NCBI GenBank assembly: GCA_002428015.1
Contig: DIZW01000024.1
Span: forward strand, 1-64,000
DNA length: 64,000 nt
Reading direction: 5' to 3'
Source of the DNA: Oxalobacteraceae bacterium UBA6018
GTDB lineage: Bacteria; Pseudomonadota; Gammaproteobacteria; Burkholderiales; Burkholderiaceae_D
The notes under the pieces are model-generated. The model had not been told where the DNA came from, made no database searches, and worked only from the letters and a program-made list of their open reading frames with translations. Of this stretch, positions 18,723 to 27,716 are shown in pieces. A program made the position numbers and the translations under genes. Numbering within the stretch: position 1 is the first letter of the stretch; each line of letters begins with the position of its first letter.

Positions 18723-20594
18723 GGTGTCGGCCGGCTCGATGACGGTGGCGCCGGTGGCGCGCCCAATGGCGGCCAGGCGCGCGCGCGCCGCGGCATGGCG
18801 CGCGAAATAGGCTGTCAGGTCGAACGGGGCGATGCGCGCCACCGGATGGATGCCGCGCCAGCGCGAGCCGGTGTACATCGATTGCGGGTCGAGGGCGGCG
18901 CCGGCCGGCGGCTGCAGGATGAGAAAGACGCGCTTGCCGTTGGCGTGCAGGCGCGCCAGGCTGGCCTGCAGCGACGCGTAGGCCAGCTCCTGGGCGGCCG
19001 GGGCCGGGAAGGCCAGGGTGTCCTTGCCGTGTTCGACCAGCAGTTCGTGCTGGCTGGGCGCGAAATAGCCGTACCAGGCCGCGCCGATGACCACCGTGTC
19101 GGCCTGGGCGCTGTTGGCCAGCGCGTAGGCGGCCGCGGTGGTGCGCCCGCACAGCGGGTAGCGCAGGCGCGGCAGGCGCACCGTGTGTTCGATCGGCGGG
19201 CAGCCGCCGGCGGTGGCGAAGACCACGGAGCGGTAGCGCTCGGGCGCACCCGCGATCGCCGCGGTGACGTGGGGGCCGTACTGCTGCATCACCGAGTCGC
19301 CCAGCAGCACCGTCAGGCCGGGCGCGCGGCTTTGCGCGCGCTGGAACACGATGCCCTGGTAGCGCCAGGGCGCCAGGCCCGGCCCGGGAAAGTCGCTGTC
19401 GTTGAGCGCGGCCAGGTAGGGCGCGGCGCCGTGGGTGTCGACGCGTTCGCGCAGCAGGCCCGCGCCGGCCGCCACGCCCAGCGCGGCGACGCCAGCCATG
19501 AGGCCGGCCAGCGAGCAGGCCACGCGCACGCGCGCGCGGCGCGCCCGCAAGGGCAATTCCACCAGCCGGTAGGTCAGCACCGCCAGCACCAGGGCCAGGC
19601 CGAGCAGGGCCGCGCGCAGCGGCGCCGCCGGCTTTTGGCCGGCGGCGATGTAGGCGAACGACAGCAGCGGCCAATGCCACAGGTAGAGCGGGTAGCTGAC
19701 CAGGCCCAGCGCGGCCAGTGGCCGGCGCGCCAGCAGCAGGTGGTTGAGCGGCGCGTCGCGCCCGGCCAGCACCAGCGCGAAGGTGGCGCCGACCGGCAGC
19801 AGCGCCCACCAGCCCGGAAAGGCCAGCTGCGGGCCAATCAGCCAGAACCCCAGTCCCAGCAGGACGGCGCCGCCGAGCGAAAGCGCGCGGGCGCGGCCGG
19901 CCGTGAACAGCGCCTGGTGGTGCAGGTGCAGGTAGGCCGCCACCCCGCCGCTCATCAGCTCCCAGAAGCGGGTGACGGGGGAGAAGAAGGCGCCAACCGG
20001 GTCGCTGCCCAGCATGGCCAGGTTGGCGCCCATCGACAGCACGAACAGCGCGGCCGCCACCCACAGCAGGTTGACGCCGCGCCGGAACACGGCCCACAGG
20101 AGCAGTGGCCAGACGATGTAGAACTGTTCCTCCACCCCGAGCGACCACAGGTGCAGCAGCGGCTTGGTCACGGCCGCGTTGTCGAAATAGCCGGCCTCCC
20201 GCCACAGCAGCAGGTTGGCGACGAAGCCGGCGCCGCCCGCGGCGTGGCGCCCAAGCTGGCGCAGCTCGTGCTGCAGCAGGATGGCCCAGCCGCCGGCCAG
20301 GGTGGCCAGCAGGACGACGATGAGGGCGGGGAAGATGCGGCGGACGCGCCGCACGTAAAAGTCGGCGATGCTGAAGCTGCCGGCGGCGAGCTGGGTGGCG
20401 ATGATGCTGGTGATCAGGTAGCCGGAGATGACGAAGAAAATGTCCACGCCCACGAAGCCGGACGGGAACCAGGCCGGCCAGGCGTGGTAGAGCAGCACGG
20501 CCAGCACGGCCACGGCGCGCAGGCCGTCGATATCGGCCCGGTAGGTGAGCGCGTGCAGGTCGGTGGCGCGCAGGGGCGCCGGCATGAGCTTCAT
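18582..20594 (-). CDS. OafA-type membrane acyltransferase with C-terminal SGNH domain
   Basis: A 670-residue protein. The N-terminal half (about residues 15-375) is an acyltransferase-3 domain with about ten helices and the motifs YRADIDGLRAVAVLAVLLYH, GVDIFFVISGYLIT and LWSLGVEEQFYIVWP. The C-terminal third is an SGNH hydrolase-like domain with the serine in VLLGDSVMQQYG and the Asp/His pair in YTDSIHMRPTY. Proteins of this build O-acetylate lipopolysaccharide O-antigen, exopolysaccharide or peptidoglycan in the periplasm. The glycan acceptor is not revealed here. It is convergent with the HTH remnant, overlapping its frame, and no polysaccharide synthesis genes are adjacent. Confidence 0.92.
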   Translation of the reverse strand: MKLMPAPLRATDLHALTYRADIDGLRAVAVLAVLLYHAWPAWFPSGFVGVDIFFVISGYLITSIIATQLAAGSFSIADFYVRRVRRIFPALIVVLLATLAGGWAILLQHELRQLGRHAAGGAGFVANLLLWREAGYFDNAAVTKPLLHLWSLGVEEQFYIVWPLLLWAVFRRGVNLLWVAAALFVLSMGANLAMLGSDPVGAFFSPVTRFWELMSGGVAAYLHLHHQALFTAGRARALSLGGAVLLGLGFWLIGPQLAFPGWWALLPVGATFALVLAGRDAPLNHLLLARRPLAALGLVSYPLYLWHWPLLSFAYIAAGQKPAAPLRAALLGLALVLAVLTYRLVELPLRARRARVRVACSLAGLMAGVAALGVAAGAGLLRERVDTHGAAPYLAALNDSDFPGPGLAPWRYQGIVFQRAQSRAPGLTVLLGDSVMQQYGPHVTAAIAGAPERYRSVVFATAGGCPPIEHTVRLPRLRYPLCGRTTAAAYALANSAQADTVVIGAAWYGYFAPSQHELLVEHGKDTLAFPAPAAQELAYASLQASLARLHANGKRVFLILQPPAGAALDPQSMYTGSRWRGIHPVARIAPFDLTAYFARHAAARARLAAIGRATGATVIEPADTLCQNGTCPVLDEAGAPLYTDSIHMRPTYARRAASFLDQAMLGGRAR

Positions 20595-20751
20595 GGCCTA
20601 TCCTCGGCGGTGGGTGAGCAAAGTCCCCACACTGCCGAAGAAGGCGTGTCGCGCGTTTGCGGCCGCTCAATCGTGCGCGGCCGCGCCTTGTTCAAACGGG
20701 CGCTGCGCCGGCCACCCCGCGCCAGGGGCCGGAACCGCCGCGCCCGCCTCG

Positions 20752-20973
20752 CTAGCCGCCGGTGAGGGCGCGCGCGCGGCGCGCGGCCTGGCGCCGGTCG
20801 TAGTTTTCAAGCAACGCCTCCTGGGCCAGTTCGTCGTTGATGCCACGCAGTTTCAGGAAACGCTGGGCGGCGTCGCTGCCGAAGGCGCGCTTCAATGCGG
20901 CCGCCTCGTGCAGCTGGGCGGCGGTCTCGTGGTCCTGGCGGCGGTCTTCCTGGCGGCGTTCGGTCTCATCCAT
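20752..20973 (-). CDS. Small acidic/basic helical protein of unknown function
   Basis: A 73-residue protein, highly charged and almost entirely helical (ERRQEDRRQDHETAAQLHEA, then FLKLRGINDELAQEALL). The ATG at 20973 has a strong AGGAG 6 bp upstream, which is the main support that it is expressed. It has no signal peptide, membrane segment or recognised domain. It lies between the acyltransferase and barrel genes on the same strand, separated from both by more than 150 bp, so it is probably transcribed alone. Confidence 0.6.
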   Translation of the reverse strand: MDETERRQEDRRQDHETAAQLHEAAALKRAFGSDAAQRFLKLRGINDELAQEALLENYDRRQAARRARALTGG

Positions 20974-21190
20974 GTCAATCTCCTCATTGCTTGTTAACAG
21001 TTATAGCACGGACGGGCAAAATTGCACGCGCGAAAAATGGCAGCGCCCGCCAGCGCCGCCCGGATCGGGGCCGGGACAAGCTCGCGCATGCCGCGCGGAT
21101 CTAATTATTTCCACCCGGAGATGGGGCGGGTTTATATGCATACATAATATGGCGCGCGCTTCGGAAGATAATCCGGCGCCCATAAAAAAA

Positions 21191-21211
21191 CCGGCGCGCA
21201 CGCCGGTTTTT
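21191..21211 (-). terminator. Rho-independent terminator after the outer-membrane barrel gene
   Basis: CCGGCG-CGCA-CGCCGG forms a perfect 6-bp GC stem. It is flanked by A7 on the left and T5 on the right, so it can work in both directions. It lies 20 bp after the stop of the minus-strand barrel gene. Confidence 0.85.
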
Positions 21212-21230
21212 CGCTCACGCCGATGATTAT

Positions 21231-21779
21231 TTAGAACTTGAAACGCAGTCCCACGGAAATCAGGTTAGCTTTCAGGTTGACGCCGTCCTCGTCGGCCAGT
21301 TTGCCGAAATCCTCATATTCGAGCACCGCCGCGATATTCGGCGCGAATGCATACGACAGGCCCACGCCGACCAGCGCGCTGGTGCGGTGCACGGTGTCGC
21401 TGCTGACCCCTGGCGCCGACAAGCGGGTGCGGTTGCGCGAGGCGCCCAGCTTGGCGAACAGGGCGAACTGGTCGGCCAGCGGCAGGGTGGCGGTGGCGGC
21501 CAGGTAGAGCGACTGCGGCTTGGTGGTGAAGCTGTTCACGCCCGAGCCGAAGTTGGCCGTGCCGAGCCAGTTGTAGCCGGCTTCGATGCCGAAGTTCTGG
21601 TCGAACTGGTAGCCGCCATAAAGTTTGAAGCCGGTGTCGGTGTCCTTCACCGAGCCGATGCCGGAGGCGGTCAGTTTCTGCTCGGCACGGCCGACGTTGA
21701 CGCCCACGTAGGATTGCTCGGCCTGCGCCGAGGTGAAGGCGGCGGCCGCGATCAAGGCGAAAATTAATTTGGTCTGCAT
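21231..21779 (-). CDS. OmpA-like outer-membrane beta-barrel protein
   Basis: A 182-residue protein with a signal peptide ending SAQAEQ. It has eight alternating amphipathic strands of the OmpA transmembrane/opacity-protein type (YVGVNVGRAEQ, GFKLYGGYQFDQNFGIEAGY, SALVGVGLSYAF) and the C-terminal LISVGLRFKF, ending in Phe as needed for BAM recognition. There is no peptidoglycan-binding OmpA C-domain, so it is a lone 8-stranded barrel. It is transcribed alone and ends at a clear terminator. The specific function is unknown. Confidence 0.87.
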   Translation of the reverse strand: MQTKLIFALIAAAAFTSAQAEQSYVGVNVGRAEQKLTASGIGSVKDTDTGFKLYGGYQFDQNFGIEAGYNWLGTANFGSGVNSFTTKPQSLYLAATATLPLADQFALFAKLGASRNRTRLSAPGVSSDTVHRTSALVGVGLSYAFAPNIAAVLEYEDFGKLADEDGVNLKANLISVGLRFKF

Positions 21780-21962
21780 GTTATGTCCATTTCCAGGTTG
21801 ATATGTATGGGTTTGCCGCCTCTAATCGGACGGCAGATGGAAATTGTAACCGATGCATACGAATCGAATATCGCGCTGGCGTGATTCCATCCACTTGGTT
21901 TGCCGAAAAAATATCGATTGACAAGCTGTATTTATTTTTGGGGAATATGATAAGCTGGACAC

Positions 21963-21986
21963 ATCACCGATATATTATCCGGTGAT
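21963..21986. promoter_or_regulatory. Inverted repeat in the barrel/protease intergenic region
   Basis: ATCACCG-N10-CGGTGAT is a perfect 7-bp inverted repeat 90 bp before the M16 protease start. A TTGACA sits at 21918. It may be a regulator binding site, but no regulator gene is adjacent. Confidence 0.4.
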
Positions 21987-22075
21987 AACCAAAACCAGGC
22001 CGGCTAATCGCGTTTGATTATCTGTCCGAAAAAAAACATATTGTCCATCCGCTGGATTATCCTGATCGAGGTCCT

Positions 22076-24853
22076 ATGAGTCAAGCACCGCATCACCACT
22101 CGCTGCGCACCGGCCTGCTGCTGGGCGCCGTCGCGCTCCTGTACGCCCAAGGGGCGCTGGCGTTCAATCTGCCCAAGGGCGTCAGCCAGGGCCCGGCCAT
22201 GGAAGGCATCACCGAATACCGGCTGCCCAACGGCCTGAAAGTGCTGCTGTTTCCCGACGCCTCCAAGCCCACCATCACCGTCAACATGACCTACCTGGTC
22301 GGCTCGCGCCACGAGAACTACGGCGAAACCGGCATGGCCCACCTGCTCGAACACCTGCTCTTCAAAGGCGCCACCGGCTACACCGACATCCCCAAGCAGT
22401 TCTCGGCGCGCGGCATGCGCTTTAACGGCAGCACCACGAACGACCGCACCAACTACTTCGAATCGTTCGATGCCAGCGAGGACAACCTGAAATGGTCGAT
22501 CGGCATGGAGGCCGCGCGCATGACGCATTCCTTCGTCGCGCGCAAGGATCTCGACTCCGAGATGACGGTGGTGCGCAACGAATACGAGATGGGCGAGAAC
22601 AATCCTGGCAACGTGATGTTCAAGGAAATGCAGAGCGTGGCCTTCGACTGGCACGCCAACGGCCACTCCACCATCGGCAACCGCAGCGACATCGAGAACG
22701 TGCGCATCGAGAACCTGCAGGGCTTCTACCGCACCTACTACCAGCCCGACAACGCGGTGCTGCTGGTGGCCGGCAAGTTCGACCCCGCCAAGACGCTCAC
22801 CTGGATCACCAGCGCCTTCGCCAGCGTGCCCAAGCCGACCCGCAGCCTGCCGGTGTTCTGGACCGTCGAGCCGGCCCAGGACGGCGAGCGCAGCCTGACC
22901 GTGCGGCGCAAGGGCGACTACCAGATGGTCGGCGTGGGCTACAAGGTGCCGAGCGCCTTGCACGCGGACGCGGCCGCCTTGAGCGTGCTGGCCGGCATCC
23001 TGGGCGACCAGCCGAATGGCCGCCTGCACCACCAGTTGGTCACCACCGGCAAGGCCGTGCAAGCCTTCGCCTTTACGTTCGCCGGCTACGCGCCGGGCCT
23101 GGAGGTGCTGGGCGCGGTCGTCAAGAAGGGCGAACCCTACGAGCCGGTGCGCGACGCCCTGATCGCCGCCGCCGAGCAGTTCGCCAAGCAGCCGCCGACC
23201 CTGGAAGAAGTCCAGCGCATCCAGCGCGACCATAGCAATTACCAGGAGAAGATGCTGGCCGACCCGGAGAAAGTGGGCGTGCAAATGTCCGGCGCGATCG
23301 CCCTGGGCGACTGGCGCATGCTGTTCTACCAGCGCGACCAGATCAACCAGGTCACCCCCGAGCAGGTGGCGGCGGTGGCGGCGCGCTACCTGAAAACGAC
23401 CAACCGGGTGGTCGCCAACTTCCTGCCGGACGATAGCGCCGAGCGCGTGACAGTGGCCGCCGCCCCAAACGCCGCGGTCGTGCTGGCGAACTACACCAGC
23501 AAGTCGACGGTCCAGGCCGGCGAGGAATTCGTCACCTCCCCGGAAAACCTGGACAAGCGCACCCAGCTCACCCAGGCCGGCGGCCTCAAGCTGGCCCTGC
23601 TGCCCAAGAAGACCCGCGGCGCCACCGTCGCCGTGCACCTGAACCTGCGCTGGGGCGACGCCAAGTCCCTGTTCGGCAGGCGCGAAGCCGGCAGGATGGT
23701 CAACGCCATGCTCGATCGCGGCACCACCCGCTACACGCGCGAACAGCTGGCCGATGAGATGTCCAAGCTCAAGATGCAGGGCAATCTGCGCGGCTTCGTC
23801 ACCACCCGCGACAACCTGGCCGCGGCACTGCGCCTGGTGGCCCACGTGTTCCAGCACCCGAGCTTTCCGGCCAACGAGTTCGAGCAGCTGAAAAAGCAGT
23901 TGATCGTCGATATCGAAGCCGGGCGCAACGACCCGAAGGCCGTGGCTGCCCGCGCCAAGGAGCTGTACTTCAATCATTATCCGAAGGGCGACCCGCGCGC
24001 CGCCGCCAGCCTGGACGACGAGCTGGCCGCCTACCAGGCCTTGACCTTGGCCGACGTGCAAGCCTACTACCGCGACTTCTACGGCGCCTCCACGGGCGAG
24101 CTGGCCATCGTGGGCGACTTCGACCCGGCCGAGGCGGTCGCGGTGACCAAGGAAGCGTTCGGGCAATGGCAGAGCCGCTCGCCCTACACCCGCCTGACGA
24201 GCGAGAACTTCGACGTGGCCCCGCTCACGCGCTCCATGAACACGCCCGACAAGGAGAACGCCTCCTACAGCGCGCGCCTGAACCTGGACCTGCGCAGCGA
24301 CGACCCCGATTACCCGGCCCTGATGGCGGCCAGCTACATCTTCGGCTCGGGCGGCATCAAGTCGCGCCTGATGGACCGCATCCGCCAGAAGGACGGCCTG
24401 TCCTACGGCGGCTACGCCAACATCTACGCGCCCGACCAGGACCGCGCTGGCGGCCTGGTGATCGAAGCGATCGCCGCGCCGCAAAACCTGGCCAAGCTCG
24501 ACGCCGCCATCCGCGAGGAGCTCGCGCGCGCCGTCAAGGCCGGCTTCACCGCCGAGGAGGTCGAGAACGCCAAGAAGGGCCTGCTGCAGCACATGGTGCA
24601 AGGGCGCGCCCAGGACGACCGGGTGGCCGGCGCCTGGGCCTCGAAGCTGTTCCTGGGCCGCACCTTCGCCTGGGACCGCGCGCTCGAGGACAAGCTGGCC
24701 AAGCTGACGCCGGAACAGGTCAGCGCGGCCATGCGCAAGGCGGTCGATCCGTCCAGGCTGGTGGTGTTCATGGCGGGCGACGAGGCCAAGGCCAAGGCCG
24801 GCGTCAGCGCCGCCGCCAAGCCGGCGCAGGGCGCGGGCGGGGCGGCGCCTTAA
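22076..24853 (+). CDS. M16 family zinc metalloprotease (insulinase/pitrilysin type), two-domain
   Basis: A 925-residue exported protease, signal peptide ending near GALAF. The inverted zinc motif HLLEH is at residues 89-93, with the downstream acidic ligand region in VVRNEYEMGEN. A second M16 half from about residue 490 lacks the zinc motif, as is usual for paired-domain members. R/Y residues near the end (MDRIRQKDGLSYGGYANIYA) match the substrate-binding part of the C-terminal domain. Such periplasmic proteins degrade peptides or process small proteins. The last 25 residues are Ala/Gly/Lys-rich. It is a single gene that ends 44 bp before the convergent MFS gene. Confidence 0.93.
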   Translation: MSQAPHHHSLRTGLLLGAVALLYAQGALAFNLPKGVSQGPAMEGITEYRLPNGLKVLLFPDASKPTITVNMTYLVGSRHENYGETGMAHLLEHLLFKGATGYTDIPKQFSARGMRFNGSTTNDRTNYFESFDASEDNLKWSIGMEAARMTHSFVARKDLDSEMTVVRNEYEMGENNPGNVMFKEMQSVAFDWHANGHSTIGNRSDIENVRIENLQGFYRTYYQPDNAVLLVAGKFDPAKTLTWITSAFASVPKPTRSLPVFWTVEPAQDGERSLTVRRKGDYQMVGVGYKVPSALHADAAALSVLAGILGDQPNGRLHHQLVTTGKAVQAFAFTFAGYAPGLEVLGAVVKKGEPYEPVRDALIAAAEQFAKQPPTLEEVQRIQRDHSNYQEKMLADPEKVGVQMSGAIALGDWRMLFYQRDQINQVTPEQVAAVAARYLKTTNRVVANFLPDDSAERVTVAAAPNAAVVLANYTSKSTVQAGEEFVTSPENLDKRTQLTQAGGLKLALLPKKTRGATVAVHLNLRWGDAKSLFGRREAGRMVNAMLDRGTTRYTREQLADEMSKLKMQGNLRGFVTTRDNLAAALRLVAHVFQHPSFPANEFEQLKKQLIVDIEAGRNDPKAVAARAKELYFNHYPKGDPRAAASLDDELAAYQALTLADVQAYYRDFYGASTGELAIVGDFDPAEAVAVTKEAFGQWQSRSPYTRLTSENFDVAPLTRSMNTPDKENASYSARLNLDLRSDDPDYPALMAASYIFGSGGIKSRLMDRIRQKDGLSYGGYANIYAPDQDRAGGLVIEAIAAPQNLAKLDAAIREELARAVKAGFTAEEVENAKKGLLQHMVQGRAQDDRVAGAWASKLFLGRTFAWDRALEDKLAKLTPEQVSAAMRKAVDPSRLVVFMAGDEAKAKAGVSAAAKPAQGAGGAAP

Positions 24854-24897
24854 GTGAGCCCGTCAGCGGTCACGTCGGCGCTCCTGTGCGTGGTCTC

Positions 24898-26256
24898 TTA
24901 CGCGAGCGCGTCCGTTTTGCCTGGCGTGGCCGCCACCCGCGCCAGGCAGATCACGCACAGCAGCGAGAACGCGCTGGCGCTGGCCAGGGTCAGCTGGTAG
25001 GCATGGCCCGACAGGTCCAGGATCGGGCCCTGGCTGATGCTCACCACGATGCTCGCCAGCGCGACCATGACGTCCTTGGTCGAGTTGTAGCGCACGAACT
25101 GTGAGTTCGGGAACAAGGCCATCGGCAGCGACTGGGCCGCCGTGAAATAGGCCCCCGACATGACCACGTGGGCCACGTAGAAGTAGCGGAAGCTGGCCGC
25201 GTCGCCCACCGCCAGGTAGCCTGCCGCGGCGGTGGCGCAATACAGGCCCATGGCCAGCGCCGACACCTTGAGCGGGCCGTGACGGTCGACCAGGGCGCCG
25301 ATCCCGAAGGCCGACACGATCGACACGGCGTAGGACCAGGCGGTCAGGCTGCCCAGGGTGGCCTTGGACACGCCCAGCAGCAGCGCGTAGTGCTGGTAGA
25401 AGGTGTTGAACGGGCCGAAGGTGACCCCGGCCAGCATGAAGGCGGCGAAGCTCCACAGGAAGCGCCGTCCGGCGAAGCATTCGAGGATGTGGCCGCGCGG
25501 CACCGCCAGCCGGTGCGCGGCGGGCGCCGGCGCGTCCGGCGGGTAGCCGCCCTCGCGCACCATCAGGCACATGAGGGGCAGCGCCAGCCCGAAGATGAGC
25601 GCGATGGCCATCAGGATATCGACCAGGTAGGCGTCGGTGAGCGCGAACACCCACTGGTTGAAGGCGATCCCCACGCTCAGGCCGACGACGCGGAAGATCG
25701 CGTAGAAGCGGCCCAGGAAGGGGCGCGGCACCACGTCGTTGACCAGCCCGCTGAACAAGGCCAGGGTGGTGATGGCGGCGCACTCGAAGACGGTCCAGAA
25801 CAGGCAGAAGAGGCCCAGGGTGAGGCCTTGAACGCCGGGCGACCAGGCGCCCAGGGCGGCGTCGCCCAGCTGGCCCAGCATGGGCGTGGCGGCGACCCCG
25901 GCCATGGCGGCGGCGCCGGCCAGCGAGGTGGCCACCAGGAACGGGCGGCGCCGCCCCCAGCGGCTGCGGTAGCGGTCCGAATGGTAGCCCACGAAGGGCA
26001 CCAGGAACAGCGACAGCAGGGCCGGGGCGGTCGAGAGCAGCAGCGAGGTGGTGGTGTCCGAGGCGGCGTTGCGGCGAAGCAGTTCCAGCGCGCTCGGCAA
26101 GGCCCAGCGGTCGCGCATGGCGATGCCGAGCTCGCCGACGAGCAGCCAGAACACCACCAGCGCCAGGCCGGCCGCGCTGTAGCGCAAGGTGCCGGCCTGG
26201 AAGCGCGCCGGCGCCGCGGCCTCGCCTTGCCCCGCGCCGGGTGCCTCCAGCTTCAA
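24898..26256 (-). CDS. GPH/SLC45-like MFS sugar transporter of the second glycan locus
   Basis: A 452-residue major facilitator with 12 helices. GYHSDRYRSRWGRRRPFLVA is the loop 2-3 signature of sucrose/maltose-type GPH-SLC45 transporters. No ATG exists before the first helix; the best start is TTG at 26256, whose TTGA overlaps the LacI stop, implying translational coupling. Repressor and transporter thus form one minus-strand operon, divergent from the second TonB receptor. It would move a mono- or disaccharide from periplasm to cytoplasm with protons. Its substrate is inferred to be a galactose- or uronate-containing product of the enzymes encoded at 30650-37087. Confidence 0.85.
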   Translation of the reverse strand: MKLEAPGAGQGEAAAPARFQAGTLRYSAAGLALVVFWLLVGELGIAMRDRWALPSALELLRRNAASDTTTSLLLSTAPALLSLFLVPFVGYHSDRYRSRWGRRRPFLVATSLAGAAAMAGVAATPMLGQLGDAALGAWSPGVQGLTLGLFCLFWTVFECAAITTLALFSGLVNDVVPRPFLGRFYAIFRVVGLSVGIAFNQWVFALTDAYLVDILMAIALIFGLALPLMCLMVREGGYPPDAPAPAAHRLAVPRGHILECFAGRRFLWSFAAFMLAGVTFGPFNTFYQHYALLLGVSKATLGSLTAWSYAVSIVSAFGIGALVDRHGPLKVSALAMGLYCATAAAGYLAVGDAASFRYFYVAHVVMSGAYFTAAQSLPMALFPNSQFVRYNSTKDVMVALASIVVSISQGPILDLSGHAYQLTLASASAFSLLCVICLARVAATPGKTDALA

Positions 26257-27284
26257 GGCGGGTTCTTGGCGCGCCGCGGCACCGGCCCGGTCGAGTCGCG
26301 CACCACCAGTTCCAGCGCGAAGGCGACCTTGCTGGCGCCCACCTCGCGTCCCTGGATCAGTTCGACCACGTCCGACACGGCACGCGCGGCCATCGCGTCG
26401 AACGGCTGGCGGATCGTGGTCAGCTTGGGGAACACGTAGCTGGAGGTCGGGATGTCGTCGAAGCCGACGATGGAGACGTCGTCGGGCACGCGCATGCCCT
26501 TGCTGCTGACCGCGTCGATGGCGCCGAAGGCCATCTCGTCGTTGGCCGCGAAGATGGCGGTGGGCGGGTCGGCCAGGGCCAGCAGCTGCTCGGTGGCCGC
26601 GTAGCCGCCTTGCTGCATGAAGGCGCCGTCGAGCATCAGGGCCGGGTCCACCGGCAGGCCGGCCGCCTCGATCGCGTCCACGTAGCCGCGCTCGCGTTCG
26701 CCGCTCTGGCCGGTGCCGTTGGTGCCGCGGATGAAGCCGATGCGGCGGTGGCCCAGGCCCAGCAGGTGCTCGACGGCGGTGCGCGCGCCGATGCGGTTCT
26801 CCGCCACCACGGTGGGCAGGTCCATGTCCTTGGCGTCGAAGTTGACCAGCACGCAGCGGAATTTCTGCTGCTCGATGACGTCCAGGTAGGCGTCGTTGAC
26901 GTTGGGCAGCAGCACCAGCAGGCCGTCGCACAGCTTGCTGAGCATGTCGCAGGTCTGCATGCGGCCAGGACGGTCGAAGCGGTCGGAGTTGAACACCACC
27001 AGGTCGAAGCCGCGGCTGCGCGCCTCGTCGCTGACGGCTTTGATGATCACGTGCATGACCACCGAGCCGTAGTTGTTGACGAACACGCCGATCAGGTTGC
27101 TCTTGTCGCCGCGCATGCGGCGCGCCAGCATGTCGGGCGTGTAGTTCAGCTGGGCGGCCGCCTCCATGATGCGCGCGCGCGCCGCCTCCGACACGTAGCC
27201 GACCCCGCGGATGGCGCGCGAGGCCGTGATGGGCGAGACGCCGGCGATCTTGGCCACTTCGCTGAGTTTGCTTGCTTTGCGCAT
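26253..27284 (-). CDS. LacI-family repressor of the second glycan locus
   Basis: A 343-residue LacI-type regulator. The HTH LSEVAKIAGVSPITASRAIR is at residues 7-26, followed by the hinge and a sugar-binding sensor domain (LIGVFVNNYGSVVMHVI, IVGFDDIPTSSYVFPKLTTI). The ATG at 27284 is clear. It overlaps the MFS start by 4 bp and is divergent from the TonB receptor at 27717. Two related sequences, TGGTGACGATACCACA and TGGTAACGTGACCACA, stand in the shared 432-bp region and are the likely binding sites. It probably represses the receptor-to-DUF2264 genes until an oligosaccharide signal appears. Confidence 0.93.
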   Translation of the reverse strand: MRKASKLSEVAKIAGVSPITASRAIRGVGYVSEAARARIMEAAAQLNYTPDMLARRMRGDKSNLIGVFVNNYGSVVMHVIIKAVSDEARSRGFDLVVFNSDRFDRPGRMQTCDMLSKLCDGLLVLLPNVNDAYLDVIEQQKFRCVLVNFDAKDMDLPTVVAENRIGARTAVEHLLGLGHRRIGFIRGTNGTGQSGERERGYVDAIEAAGLPVDPALMLDGAFMQQGGYAATEQLLALADPPTAIFAANDEMAFGAIDAVSSKGMRVPDDVSIVGFDDIPTSSYVFPKLTTIRQPFDAMAARAVSDVVELIQGREVGASKVAFALELVVRDSTGPVPRRAKNPP

Positions 27285-27485
27285 GTCTTTCCAAAAAGTC
27301 TAAGGGGGGCTCGAGACGCCGACTGCGCGGCGATATTGTCGTCCTGCGCCGCTCACCGTAGCTCGGTACGGCTGCGCTTCCCGAACGAAACGATCACCGC
27401 TCGCCACGGTTTCTCGAGGCCCCCTAATGTTACTCAAAATCCAGCAAGTGGCGGAAGCTTGTTTGCCACAGCGCGTTTTCTGCCG

Positions 27486-27505
27486 ATGTGGTGACGATAC
27501 CACAT
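27486..27505. promoter_or_regulatory. Operator candidate 1 for the second LacI regulator
   Basis: ATGTGGT-GACGAT-ACCACAT is a perfect 7-bp inverted repeat with 6-bp spacer, in the intergenic region between the divergent regulator and receptor genes. Its core matches the second site at 27607. Confidence 0.7.
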
Positions 27506-27606
27506 TTTTTCATCCCGGAAATGTGAAAAATACTCGTTATGAATCAATGGCTTGAATGAAATTAAAAAATAATCATCGAATTGAAGTTGTGCACGGTAAA
27601 TTGACA

Positions 27607-27622
27607 TGGTAACGTGACCACA
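27607..27622. promoter_or_regulatory. Operator candidate 2, overlapping a -35 element
   Basis: TGGTAACGTGACCACA matches site 1 at 12 of 16 positions, including both half-sites. It directly follows and shares its edge with TTGACA at 27601-27606, a perfect -35 box, about 110 bp before the receptor start. Repression by blocking the promoter is the simple reading. The -10 element is not clear. Confidence 0.6.
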
Positions 27623-27716
27623 CATGTGAAAACGAAGTGCCGGTGGCCGCCAGGCCGCCCCAAGGCACACAACATGCGGGCTTTTTAGACTGTCTGTAAT
27701 TAAACGGGAGACGATT

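Noticed and set aside
21918..21951. Sigma-70 promoter TTGACA ... TATGAT before the M16 gene
   Set aside because: Both boxes look good but the spacer is 22 bp, too long for a normal promoter.
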